From positions 842,001 to 906,000 of the forward strand of contig LR746269.1 in assembly GCA_902729315.2 (NCBI GenBank): a stretch of 64,000 nt of DNA. The letters are read 5' to 3'. This DNA is from Spirodela intermedia. Its lineage: Eukaryota > Streptophyta > Magnoliopsida > Alismatales > Araceae. Position numbers and translations under genes: made by a program. Below the pieces are notes generated by a model. That model searched no databases and was not told where the DNA came from. It worked only from the letters and a program-made list of their open reading frames with translations. Of the stretch, positions 26,800 to 39,109 are shown one piece after another (position 1 is the stretch's first letter; each line of letters opens with the position of its first letter).

Positions 26800-28212
26800 C
26801 TCCCCCGATTTGAGTGACGAAACCGGCGGTGAAGGGAGGTGGAAGCTACAGTGGCCTTCCAACTCTGCCGGAGGTCTCTTATCAATGCAGAGACCATCTT
26901 CGACCTCCACCTCTCCGGCGGCTGTCAAGAGAGGGGGAATCCGGTGCGCGCCGATCTTCGCTCCGGGTTCTGCTCCCCTGATTTGGCGCACAGAGCGGTG
27001 GTTTCTAAATTGTTATTTCAGGGTTGTGATCCCTGGCCGTGGCACCCCGGGGTTAGGCTCGGATTGCGATATCTTGCCTGTCTGTTTGTCTAAGGGCGGT
27101 ATCTCGGCAATGAGGCTTGGGCTTCAATGCCGGACGAGGAGTTGTCAGGCTTGTTTCTGCAATCGGCTATAGTTTCTAGTATCCCGCGGAGACCTGGAGA
27201 TATCGATGATCTGCTAACACATGACGTTTTTTCTCACATTCAATCGGCCACTTGCGATCTCGAGTTCCTTTTTTCTAGTCCGCTTTTTGGAAATCTATGT
27301 CTGCCGGGATAATCAAATCGGAGTGAACAGTGAAATTAGTAGGTCTAACCTAACTGCTGGCTATCATCTTTCCGAAGATAAAGAGGTTTGGATTTGGATT
27401 TGGATTTGACCATGGGTGGCATTACTTTGGTATCTGCAACACAGCACTGTAATGTTTCACTGTTCGCAGCACTGATGAGGAAGTCATTTATTTTCAGACT
27501 CTCGCAGTCATCTTTTTTTTGAACAGATTGACCTGCACGCTGATCGGCAAAGTTTCTATCCTCTTGTGGAATGATGTGTGGCAACGTGAGTGCACTCTCT
27601 TCTATATTTATTTACTGATACATTGCTTCAGAGAGATCCCTCCCTGACTCCGATTCTGGGGTTTTCTGAGTAGAAAATCTCTCTCCTCGGTTTTCTATCA
27701 AAATCATTCGAATAACCATGCATCTAGGGATAAATTGAAATGTCTCTATCTCAGTATTCTATTTAAGTCATTTACAGAACAACCCATTAGGAATGAATCT
27801 AAAGTTTCTCTTCTCAGTTTGTCTGTTCAATATCGACGGAGTTCCTAGTCGCCATGATCGTTTTTGAAAGAACTAGATTGTGTGGAGCAGATATGGAGAA
27901 CAAAGCTGATATCAGTGTCGAGGATGCCCCAGTTCTGCGTTGTTGAGATAATAGGAAGAGGGTTTGCCTTCGCTGGTTACTACGTCCGATGACCTTACCC
28001 ATTAATCATATTAGACGCATGATCTCGATGGGATTTTTTTTCTCGGGGCATGGGATTTTAGGTCAATCCTATGTTTTCATAAAGATGTAGATGGGTGTCG
28101 GGTGCCCTGTGAAGGAAGAACTGCAATTGCCGAAGTAGTTTAGTAATTCTCTTAGTTTTGGGGATTTTTTCCATTTGGTGATCTTCTTCCTCACAGGATT
28201 TAGATCCATGTG

Positions 28213-28251
<39 letters not shown>

Positions 28252-28252
28252 T

Positions 28253-28283
<31 letters not shown>

Positions 28284-28320
28284 CATGATCTTCTTTCTGA
28301 GATCTTCCACCTAAGAACAA
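26800..28320. other. GC-moderate region, possible divergent non-coding transcript
   Basis: The first 600 bp are GC-rich and lie just right of the TGGGCC boxes. Overlapping plus-strand open frames occur at 26810-27172, 26839-27093 and 27127-27312, but none has a recognisable domain and their frames disagree. A TTATTTCAG acceptor-like site is at about 27014-27022. It may be the 5' part of a lncRNA or a decayed gene. Confidence 0.3.
28215..28286. repeat. CT/AC compound microsatellite
   Basis: (TC)17 followed by (AC)n with one TA and one GC interruption. It marks the shift from GC-moderate sequence to the AT-rich block to its right. Confidence 0.9.
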
Positions 28321-31300
28321 TTATCAGACAAATTCTACAACCCCAAGTGGCTGTTCGTTAACAAGCTCACCTAGTCAAGAGCTGAGGACCCCCAAGTTTA
28401 CACGACCAAAAATCAATAGTTTTCACATCATATTTTTATTTAAACCCTAAAATGTAAATCAACATCAAGTTACCTTATTTACACAACGATATTTCATTTG
28501 ACTTTGGTAGGAAGATTTTTCAAGTTTGCATAGAAATATCTACATAAAACGTTAGCAGAACTCTCTAGATGATAGAGGAGTGTGAGATGAATGCTCAAAT
28601 TAACTAGTCATTGGACTCATGCTGAATTTATAAATATGTTTGTTTAAAAACTTCTAATATTTTCTACAGTCTTTACACATTTACATTTTGAAATTAGTAG
28701 GAAATTCAAATTACTAAAACCAATACGACATGATCTCTAAAGGTTCAAATATCTTTTTGAGAAATCAATCTCTGAAGGTTAAGTACCAACATATATTTCT
28801 AAAACTTATCAATTCCATAAAGTTTATTAGAAATCCATCGTCTTTGAAATAGAATCAATAAGATATCTCAAAATAAAGTAATCATTTTCAATAGAAACTG
28901 ATCTAAATCATCTCAAATAAATTACAATCGTCAAGTAAACAAATTGAATCACAACCTCAATATGTAATATTATAATTTTAATATTATAAATATTTGAAAT
29001 AGTTTTATATTTAATAATTTAAAAAATAATAATTGACAATATGAGTGGAAGCTCTATCAATTAATTTGATATTAAAATTAATTGAAATAATAATCTAATA
29101 TCATGAACACATAATAGATTAAATAGGCTTTCAACTCATGTTACACTTTAAATATCCTCATTGATTTAGATGAGATAACTTTTACTTTCTAATTATGACA
29201 ATTTCTATAAATATTGACATTTTTATAGTAATATATAAAATAATATTTTAAAAAAAAAATCACTAAATTACATAATTTAGCATTATGAATTATTATTATG
29301 TTCTTTGAATTTATATTTAAATATATGATGTTATTACTTTGAGTTATTTTTAAACTTCAAGAAATATTGTGTTCTTATATCATAGATTAAGCTTATTAAG
29401 TATAATGATATCTTTAATCATTCTTGAGTATCTACTGTCATAAAATAATATACATTAAATCCTATAATGATATTGTATCTACTAATCTTAAAGATCTATA
29501 AAATAAGAACAAAACATAATTACTCGAGGTATTCAACCTATCTTCTACACAAAGATTATTCAATAATAGATCAAAAGATTTTATAGATATCTGATTGAAT
29601 ATTTATATTATACTTCAAAACATAATGATAAATTATTTCAAGAAGCATCAAAACAATAACAACAAATGTTCCTTATTCTTGTTGCGGTATAATGTATTGA
29701 TTGTGTTGAAACATTATGTGTATGATGCTTTGATTATGACAAATAAGTTTAATAACAATTAAATTAACCAATTATGAATAGTTTATGTATAATCAAGTTT
29801 AATTAAAAGTATTAATAATCAAATTTCATTTGAAAACTTATCAAGTGTATTTTTGATTCATGATGTTAACTGAGTGATAATAGTATGAATAATTATTAAT
29901 CAATAATTTATGAATCCATGATTTTACATTATAGGTTTTGAAATATTTTAACCTTGAATTAATGGAGTATATCTAAAAATAAGATTTTCTAAATAGTAAT
30001 AAATATATATAAAATCACATTTATTATCTAATCACTGAAATCATGATATGATATATTGAGATCATTAATCAAGATGTCATCTTGAACTTCACACTTTATT
30101 TGAAATGATTTGAATCAATTTTGACCATTTTATCTTGATTTTGATGAGATATGTTTTATCAATTATACTCTTACAATATTGTATCCTTAATAGATTATTA
30201 TGAATTGATATGATTCGGATATAAATGTTATGTGATAAAGGAACTACCTATTGATTCTCATTAATATATATGAATTGTTTAAAGGACATCATATTAATTT
30301 TTAAGTTATTTTAATTAATAATATTTTTGGAGAACATAGTTGTTAGGAAATCATGAAGATCACAAAGATTTTCATACAAAATTTGCTTATAAATTTTACT
30401 ATCTTCCAACAATCAGATTAAGAGAGAATGATTATCTTTGTCATCTCAACAACTTTTAGCTTCACATTACATCTTTCTCATAGGAAATTCAAGCAAGAAA
30501 CAATGAGGTTTGTGTTGGTAAGTCAAGCTACATGAAGTCATTACTCAAAGAGAATTGTTCGGGTAATGAAAGATCATTCTCAACTTGTTTGAAGTTTAAA
30601 GATTATTTAATTTATAGCTAAAATTCAAACAAGAAGAAGACCATGATCAGAAGACAACATATATCATCCTCTTCATTAGAAATTTGGAAATTACTTAAAG
30701 TCTACATCATCTCAAAATACTACTTACAGTGAAATCATTTCATACATATCTATTGTCATAAAAAATGTGAGATTTTTTAATCACTTCTAGGAGTTATTCT
30801 CCTAAACATTAATTGACCTCATAGAGTTATGAAACTAGAAAAGAATTTTAATTATGTAGAAATTAAACTCAGTTATTAGTGATGTGTGATTAGATAATCA
30901 TAATTAGTAAAACCCAATAACAAAGTTGTTCTTAGAGAGTGGACATAAGTACTGAACTGAACAACTATAAAAAACAATCTTATGTTTGCTAAACTATAAA
31001 AGATATACTAATCATAAAAGAAAGGAGGAGCTAAATATATTAAAATAGATTCAATTGAATGAAAATATAAGAACAATCCACTTCAACTCCCCATTCTTGA
31101 TCTTAGTGTGGGTCAAATCCCAAAATATTAGAAATATGGTAACTTATTTGAGTAGAATAGTTATTCTATATGATTTTAGCCTCATAGAATCATAAATTAA
31201 GAAGATAATTTTCAAGAGAAATTTGAAGCAATGGCCTCTAAATGTCATAAATGTAGAAAATAGTTTCTTTTAAGTTTTTTAAATCTCATAAATTCATAAA

Positions 31301-32700
31301 TATGGAAATAGTAGGTCTTTGAAGTGTCAAATTCAATTAAGTGTTATTGAACCCAAAGACTAGCTCATAAGGAATGTAGTAGGTTGGGTAAATCAAACTA
31401 AAATAAATCTTATTTTCTCCATAAGAATTTTATCAGAATGGAAATAGAGAAAATAAAATTTTAACGAAAGAGGTGAGGCTAAAAATTAAGCAACAACTAA
31501 TTCACAACCCCTTTTTTAGTCATATATTGTTTTTAAATCCAATAGCTTCTACACCACATCAACTATTCAAAACTCTTCTATATGTTGTTTCCACCTATTT
31601 AGGCTAAGTAATTCATTCCATATGAGTCATATGTCAAATTGAAAAAATAATATATTATTTTTTTTCTTGATTTATAATTGAATAATTCTAATATTAGTCA
31701 ACTCAAAGCTATGAATTTATAAATAATTAGTCAAGTATTGATCTTGGTGGCCCTTTGGAGTTGTGAATCTAAAAGAACCATTTCTAAATGCTATCTTTGT
31801 TGGTTGAAGCCATGAAAATTAGTGGATATAAACTACAACTTTGGTCAACATTTGTACCACTTTAGTAGTTTAATGAAACATAAGAACATGTCCCTTAAAG
31901 AGTGGAGTAGGTAAAATGAACTGAATTGCTATAAATTCTAACTTCTATAATTTGAGAAGACAACAACGAATTCAAGAGTGACATAAGGAATATCATTTCA
32001 GCTCCCCTTTTTTTGGTTCCTATTACAACCTCTTCAGAACTAATATATTAAACATCATATTTATTATCATCAAGATATAACTTCTAAAATCAATTCACCA
32101 TCATTGCATTTACCTCCACTACTACGTTTGCACAACTTGTTGGTTCTATGTCTTATTCCAATAACCTTGGGGAAATTCTTATGAAGATAAATTTGAGTGA
32201 TTGGTTCAGTTACTTGTATAAGATATCATCATCTACTTTGAGTTGTAAATTCTTATGATATCATTTATTTTTTCTTTACACTTTCACGATTCAAAAAGGA
32301 CATGATTACTCTTTCACATAATAATTCTGCTTGACAATTTTTCTTCCATGTGGGACCCAATTTTCAAATTGCATGCCTAGAGAGCCAATGTGTCATCTTC
32401 ACACTGGTGTCGCCGACAGTTACTAATGTCATATCTCACGTATCACGCTGCTTATCCAAAGGCTCTCCTTCCATTTTTGGCATCATGGATTCACCTTCAA
32501 ATCACAAATCTTAACATTAATGTGGGTCGTTGCACCACATCTTGAGCACTAATTCTTTGAGGTTTCTTCGATGACGACAACCTCAGAGATAACCTACGAC
32601 GTGAGTACAACTTAAGAAACCACTCCCCCTCAACTATCATAATCACAATAAACCATCTCCCCCACTCAACAACAATGAATGGTTTAGTTTATCTTGTGCT
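28321..32700. other. AT-rich gene-free block with degenerate repeats
   Basis: No convincing open frame in 4.4 kb. The texture is very AT-rich and CpG-poor, as expected of old methylated transposon DNA. At about 30.8-32.1 kb similar phrases recur in changed form: variants of CATAGAGTTATGAA (about 30820, 31185) and of an AGAGTGGA...TGAACTGAA...CTATAAA cluster (about 30940 and 31900). This points to diverged tandem units. No LTR, terminal repeat or polyprotein domain could be identified. Confidence 0.55.
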
Positions 32701-33162
32701 TAAGACTCAACTAGTATGCCTTCGTTGACTATAATTCCCTTGGCCGTGTTGTGCTAAGGCCCCCGTTAGGAGCCACAAGCCGCAATTCCGCGCCTCGAGA
32801 ACCGCCAGATGGGCAGGGTCGGGTCACAGCGGGCGCTCGGCGGACAGTGGGTGCGCGCCACCACGCGTCCGCGGCTCAGCTCGGTGGGGGGTGGTGCGGG
32901 AAGCGTGCGGCGGCCAGCGTTATCTTCCCTCGAACGCAATGCCGCGACTCCCTCGCCGAAGGTTTGTGTGGACTGGTCATTAAACCCCCCCATCTGAACC
33001 AGCTCAGGCGGAACAGCGGTTTTAACGCAGGCTTTAACCCGTGTCAGGCAATCCTCATCCCGGTGCAATTGCATGGATATTCAAGCTGCTCTTCCTCGTG
33101 GAGCTGTCGTCGAGGATGACAAAGAATCCCTATTTTCTCCTTTTATTACACCCCCCCGTTCT

Positions 33163-33168
33163 CTATAT
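33163..33168 (+). promoter_or_regulatory. Possible TATA box of the first Dof gene
   Basis: CTCTATATGA about 140 bp upstream of the ATG at 33307, followed by a CT-rich leader. Confidence 0.35.
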
Positions 33169-33306
33169 GATGCCGCTGAGCGAGCGTTCTTCTCACACTG
33201 TTCTCTTCCTCTCTCTCCCTCTCTCTGTCTCTCTCTAAGGCAGGAGAGAGTAACGCCTCTGGAGGAATCGACGCCTCGGAGGAAGGAAAGAGGGGGAGGA
33301 GAGAAG

Positions 33307-33864
33307 ATGCAGCATCCAACGGCGGCGGCGGCGGCGGCTGTGGTGGTGGCGGAGCAGAAGCTGCAGTGTCCCCGGTGCGAGTCTACCAACACCAAGTTCT
33401 GCTACTTTAATAACCACAGTATCACCCAGCCCCGGTACCTCTGCAAGGGCTGTGGCCGCCACTGGACCCAAGGCGGCTCCCTCCGGAACATCCCCATCGG
33501 GGGGCGGTCCCGGAAGAACACGAAGCGCGGCGGTGGCGCCGCCAAGCGCTCCAACAACCACCCAGCCATAATCCCCACCGCCATCCCGCAGCCACAGCCG
33601 CCACTCTACCACCCTAACACCGAGTCCATCTCCTCGCTGTACGCATCGACGACCGAAATCGACCACCTGATGCTGAATATGACGGGGAGCTTCACCGCCC
33701 TTCTCTCCTCGGATGCCATCTTCCGCAACGTTATGGGTAACTTCCAGGAGGAGCCGGGCTTCATCGCCCCTCGTGGTGTAAGCAGTGTGGGATGTACCAC
33801 CCTTGATCTTCTGAGGTTCCCCAATGGAGGTGCGTCGACACCCCCGCCGCCGCCAACGCCATAA
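33307..33864 (+). CDS. Dof zinc-finger transcription factor, copy A
   Basis: Plant-specific DNA-binding protein expected to bind AAAG cores in the nucleus. Intronless, 185 aa. The start MQHPTAAAA is chosen because the frame upstream encodes a low-complexity leader and the ATG is followed by an Ala run. Dof domain residues about 20-75: [16 protein letters not shown], then the second cysteine pair in [21 protein letters not shown] and RKNTKR. The four zinc cysteines are present, but the usual [12 protein letters not shown] core is changed (A to G, R to G, Y to H, R to Q). C-terminal motifs shared with copy [29 protein letters not shown] at 33964-33969 lies about 100 bp past the stop. Copy A shares about 0.5 kb of upstream sequence with copies B and C. 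Confidence 0.88.
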   Translation: MQHPTAAAAAAVVVAEQKLQCPRCESTNTKFCYFNNHSITQPRYLCKGCGRHWTQGGSLRNIPIGGRSRKNTKRGGGAAKRSNNHPAIIPTAIPQPQPPLYHPNTESISSLYASTTEIDHLMLNMTGSFTALLSSDAIFRNVMGNFQEEPGFIAPRGVSSVGCTTLDLLRFPNGGASTPPPPPTP

Positions 33865-33963
33865 AAGCTTTCAGGGAACCCCAGCAGCGGCTGACGCGAC
33901 CTCTGCCGTCTACATGGGGAAGCTTCCAATGGATGAATGCCAGAGGGAACTAGGATTCTGCTG

Positions 33964-33969
33964 AATAAA
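33964..33969 (+). terminator. Polyadenylation signal of Dof copy A
   Basis: AATAAA 100 bp downstream of the TAA stop. Confidence 0.5.
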
Positions 33970-35940
33970 ACGGAACGGACAGCCGTACCGCTATCTCTCT
34001 TGTTTTGCCCATCTTAGGAGAGCGAAGGATTTTCATTTGCTTGGATGTAATGAACACCATGGATCTGCAAATTTTCCGGAATACTTTTGTCATCGCCTCT
34101 TCTCCCCCTTTTGTACTAGCTTATCTCTCTGTTAGTTGCTTTTTACGAATAATGGCTCTTTGATGCTTCGTGGAGCGAGGAAGGGGGAGGGTCTCTTTGA
34201 GGAGTTTTCCCCTTCGGTTAAACCATCATGAGGCGGTCTTCGTGAAGTTCCCTTCACGTACACTAAGCGGTGTGGGAAGGAGGATGGCGACGAGGTCCTC
34301 CGCCCCTCTCCCCTTGATTGGCCTCGAAGAAATATTATCACAGGACAACCGGCGAACCTAGGCAATGAGACTACCTGGTGACTATTCATCAGCACCCTGT
34401 CGTCGTCAGGACTTTACATTACCAGACATTCATTTATTCTACGATTAAAATCCGAGCGTTATTTTCTACGTTATTGACATTCTTAAATAACTGACCATGT
34501 ACTCCAGTTTAGATCATTGTAGTCTCCTCAAACGAGAACCTCATGATTTGGTATTTTTTTGGAACTAGATAAATAATATACACCTTTATCACTAAAATAT
34601 AAATAAATTCATTCAAATAATACAATTTGATCAAACACGAGACGACAAAAGAAAACTTTCATGGTTTAATTAATAACTTCAACTTACTCGTCCATAATTT
34701 TTTCTTAAATAATTATAGTTGAAATATTTTTCATGCCTTCCAATAAGTGCTAATTAAACATCTAACATAAGCTAAGATACTCAATGTGCCTGCTTAAGAC
34801 AACCTGAATACAATGGAGATTTACTTATCTAGTCCTTACCAATGTTAGACATAAAGTCAAAAAGTATACATCGTGTGATCATTATAAAATATTTGAGAAT
34901 ATAAAAAACTATAATATTATGTGGTATTGAATGAATAAAGATTTATTTTCAACAATGTTGTCTCTTTGCTTCATGCCATTGTCTCGTCACCACAATGTCA
35001 ATTCTGATGTCTTCAACCACCAGCTAGAAAGTTTGGCATCATAAATATTCACTTTGGTCCTCATAATCAATACAAACTTCATCTATGCATGGTAATTAAT
35101 AATTATTGTATAAACGTATGAAGTATGACCAAGTCTACAGTTCTTCATTTATTATCAAACATTTGTGTTTCAATATAAAAATAGTGGAACTATATCTCGC
35201 AATGTGGTATATCTAATTGGGTTGTCTTTAAATGATGCAAATTAAGTATCTAGATCTTTGATTTTCTATTTAACAAAAATGATTGTAATGCAATCAACAA
35301 AAAAGTTGTTTTCAAACTTGTTCCATGGCCTATATGAAGAGTGAGTTATCATACGCTCAAGATAATATTGGTCTATTTTGAATGGTAGGGAGTAAGGGGT
35401 AAAGAGAAAGAGAGAGGGCCCATATTTTTTCCCTAAACAAATTTTATGGTGCCATATACAACTTAAGCATATCAAGGAGGGGAAGAGGAAGTACATACCC
35501 AAATCTCAACCATGCCTTCAACCATGAAAGCTAGTTCATCATATCAACTTGTCGAGAGAACTTGGTGGACCCCATATGCTGCCTAGCAAAGCATATGACT
35601 TGCCCAAAGGTGTCTACTTTGCCACTTTTGCCTACATTGACATTTTCCGATGTAGCGATGACAAAAAATTTACTCGGTCTCTCACTGTTTATCTACACAA
35701 CTCTCTCTCCAGGATTGACCATCAGAGATTTACCCTCTTAATCAGAACTCTTGGCATTAATGCAAGTGGGTGCACCTCATCGTGAGCAATAAAAGTCGCT
35801 AACTTCGATGCCGCCAACCTACTACGCCAAGTGCATCCTTAGAAACCACATTCCCTATTTACAATAATCACGAACTAGACGACCTTCTCCCGGATGCATC
35901 CGCGGGGGGGCGTTGTGTTTTACGATAGCCATTAGATCTC
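33970..35940. other. Spacer between Dof copies A and B
   Basis: Mostly AT-rich, no gene recognised. From about 35560 the sequence becomes similar to the upstream part of copy A: GGCATTAATGCAAGTGGGTGCACC near 35755 matches CATTAATGTGGGTCGTTGCACC near 32515, and the following 150 bp also align. This is part of the duplicated unit. Confidence 0.6.
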
Positions 35941-36369
35941 TTGGCTTGGAGATCGTCAATGGTTCGGTCTAGAAGCTCCGTGCTGGGTTGACGGTTGCCC
36001 CTTGCCGGCGCCCCGGCATTACAACCTTAGAAGCTACGATTCTTCTCCTCGAGAGCCGCCGGATGGGCGGTGGGTCAGGGACGTTGCTCGGCTCACGGGA
36101 GGCCAGCCGCCACGCGGCGTCAGACCCACACAGTGGCAGTGGGTTGGAGAGCGTGTTAGCTTACGTCATAAGCAATGAACACCCCAACCCCGCCTCCCCC
36201 CCCCCTCGTCGGGGACTCGTGTGGACTCTCTCTTTGGATCGTATTAGCGTTTTCTGATCTCTCTCATTTCCCGTCTTTTGATGTCTGATATCCCAAGTCA
36301 AGCGGGTTTAAATCCTCACCTCCCCCACCCTCTTCCCCCTTCTCGCTTTCGCCGGAGAAACGCTTCGGT

Positions 36370-36893
36370 GCAGAACCTGTGGTGTCACCCATGCGAGTCG
36401 ACTAACGCCAAGTTCTGCTACCATAACAGCCATGGCATCACCGTGGGCCGCCACCCTCTGCAAGAGCCGCGACCGCCTCTGGAACAGGGGCGGGTCCCTC
36501 CGGCGCATCCCAATTGGTTCTGGCTTCCGGAAGAAGAACAATCGCAGCGCTGGCGCTGCCTCTTCCAAGGCAATATACTCCAACAACCAGCCGGACTCGA
36601 TACCCGCTGGTCCCCCGCAGCCGCAGCTTCCACTCCACCCCGATCTCGGAGCTGCCTCTCTCTGCGCATCCACCTCCGATATCTACCATCTGATGCTGAA
36701 TCTGTAGTGGAGCTTCATAGCCCTGCTCCCCCCCTCATGGCCACCTTGGATGTATTCTGGGAAGCTTCCCCGGGTTAGAGCCGGCCTTCGCCGTCCGTGG
36801 CAGCAATGTGGACTGCTCCGTCTTCCCAGGCATTTTTTTGGGGACTCGAGCAGCATCTGGTGCGACCTCGCCGTCTACTGGTGAGATTTCAGT
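36370..36893 (+). pseudogene. Broken Dof gene, copy B
   Basis: Middle member of the Dof tandem array. The frame starting CHPCESTNAKFCYHNSHGIT keeps the first cysteine pair. Near 36440 an indel shifts the frame: the second half of the domain (LCKSRDRLWNRGGSLRR, IPIGSGFRKKN) is read in another frame and lacks one of the second-pair cysteines. The C-terminal motif ends DIYHLMLNL followed by TAG at 36705-36707, where copies A and C read on into TGSFTALL. No ATG corresponds to the copy A start. Similarity to copy A resumes in the 3' flank (ACCTCGCCGTCTAC near 36868). Upstream, about 35940-36110 matches the promoters of A and C. A truncated product cannot be excluded, but it could not form the Dof zinc finger. 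Confidence 0.85.
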
Positions 36894-36899
36894 GATTGA

Positions 36900-38210
36900 A
36901 TGAAAAAGAGAAAATTTTCACATACCCGGATGGATTGAATAATTCCTCCAGACCTCCAGACTATTTTCCTCATCAGTGCGTCTTCTCAATTGGTTCATGT
37001 CTTACCTGAATCATGGTTTCTTGCATCTTTTTGGAGAGAAAAAATGGTTTATTTGCGTCATGTAGGGGTTAAGATGCTTCGGCGTTCGAACCGAATGTAG
37101 CACCATCCTATATCCAACATTTTCTACATCCTGATTTGAATTATCGAGCTCATAAACATATACTTTTATGTAACTTAAATCAACTCACCCCCTGGCTCCA
37201 TGATCTATAAAAATGCTACTCTTATCCTACTACATTTTTTTTATTATGTTGCAATTCATAGGACGGAGTTGACCATAAAATGAGTTTGCATAAAGTGGGT
37301 ACAAGTTTTCAACAAGGTAATGTATCTTATTTGCATTAAATCACCAATTCATGATAAGGTTTCCACCATTTGAATTTTTAATGCACATTCCGTTGACTTT
37401 TCACTTTCATGTCCATTTCCTCTTGAATTATCTATAAAGTGTGATCATATTGTAAGTATAGACATGTTACTTGTTAGGAGGTCTTCATTCCACTCAACCC
37501 ACTTGGACACCACCCAATCAAGGTCATGTCCATGAACCCAACTCTTAGAGGGACTCCTGATTTCTTTCTCACTCGATTAGTGCAACTCTTCACCCAATGG
37601 CATTATGCAATCTCCTTTCGACAATTTATCTGAAGTCAATATATTTTCATCTTTAGCACTTAACACCTTCTACCTCATGCACGTTAATTTCTTTAGCTCA
37701 GATAAATTAAATTATTATATTTAAATAAAGATAATCTTAATACTTATCTAAGTTTATGTGATCTTGTGAACCACGAGTTCTTCCTTCATGGTCAACCATC
37801 CGAGTTTCAATGCGATGTATGAATAAACACCCGCTAGGATTTAATAACTTGGATAAACTAAGCATACCAACACAACTTGAATGAGAGGATTTAATAATAC
37901 GTTATAGAGAGGGTGGCATCCCATCAAGTCGACAATAATTGTCTTTGAATGCCAAAGATGGAGCTTGCGTGCATGCAAGAGGTAGAGCTCTTGTGCTCCA
38001 TAGAAGGGTGAGAGGTCCAAAAATCTATCAGGAAAGGTAAGGCCCTTTCAAATGAGGAAGACTCTCTTCCCATTCCATTCCTGGCTGGCAGAGATTCGCC
38101 CTCCAGCCTCAAACGCGTACTAATAAACGGTGGTGACCCATTCCAGGTGCAGTCTAATAAACCTCTCACCCTCACCTAAAGAGTGGCTCACACACATCAT
38201 TAATGCCTCG
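36900..38210. other. Spacer between Dof copies B and C
   Basis: AT-rich to balanced sequence, no gene, terminal repeat or RNA recognised. The Dof-unit promoter homology resumes to the right near 38280-38345. Confidence 0.5.
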
Positions 38211-38625
38211 TTTAGGTTTTAGGTTTTCGTCTCCACGATTCACTCACAGGTGGTATGCTCATCGTGCACATTCTGCTGGCCCGGATTGAGGAAGGGAGGG
38301 AGGGGCCCCCATTGGCGACGATTCCCCGCCTCGAGAACCGCCAGATGGGCGGCGGGGCACGGCCATTGCCAGGAGGATGGCAGAGGTCCGCCGCCACGCG
38401 GCGCCGGGGCCAGAGCTAGCGCCAGCCGGTGGTGGGGTTGGCACGGGGAGCGTGCGGTGGCCGGCGTTAGCTTGCTTCGTAAGCAATCAACCCCCCGCCG
38501 CCCACCGTGGTCTCATCATTAGGCCCCCTCCTCGCCGGGAAGAACTGGGTTTCAGGGGCGCCGTAAACCGTGTCAGTCAGTCGGCCCTCCGTCCTCCTGG
38601 TGCAATCGCTTGGGGGGGTTCGGCT

Positions 38626-38953
38626 GTTCTTCCAGCTGCAGCTCCTCTTTCTCGTGGGATCCTCGCAGAGACTGAGAGAAAGAGATCCCGTTTAAATCTC
38701 CGGCCTTTATGTGAGTGACAATCTCCTCCCTTGTGGATTCGAGAACCAGGTTATCGTCCTCGTAGATCTCTCTCTCTCTTTCTCTCTCTCGGGTTGTTCT
38801 TCCAGCTGCTCTTTCTCGTGGAATCCTCTTAGAACTTGAGAGAACTAGATCCCGTTTAACTCTACGCCTTTCGTGTAATAGTCTCCTCTCTTGTGGACTA
38901 GAGAACCAGCTTATCGTCCTCGTAGATCTCTCTCTCTCTCTCACTCACTGTCG
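38626..38953 (+). repeat. Tandem duplication in the leader of Dof copy C
   Basis: Two units about 170 bp apart: 38626-38795 and 38796-38953. Shared landmarks in order: GTTCTTCCAGCTG, CTCTTTCTCGTGG, GATCCCGTTTAA, CTTGTGGA, GAGAACCAG, TTATCGTCCTCGTAGATCTC, then a CT microsatellite. Copy A has one diverged equivalent around 33080-33180. Confidence 0.85.
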
Positions 38954-38982
38954 GGAGAAGCGCTCGCCGGGAATTTGGACAG

Positions 38983-38989
<7 letters not shown>

Positions 38990-39038
<49 letters not shown>
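38990..39038. repeat. GA microsatellite upstream of Dof copy C
   Basis: About 24 GA units ending 70 bp before the chosen ATG. They would be read as RERERE if translation began further upstream at 38891. Confidence 0.9.
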
Positions 39039-39044
<6 letters not shown>

Positions 39045-39109
39045 CAGGAGAGAAGATCCAGAATCCAACGGCGGCGGCGGCGGCGGCTGCGGCTGTGCTG
39101 AAGTCAAAC

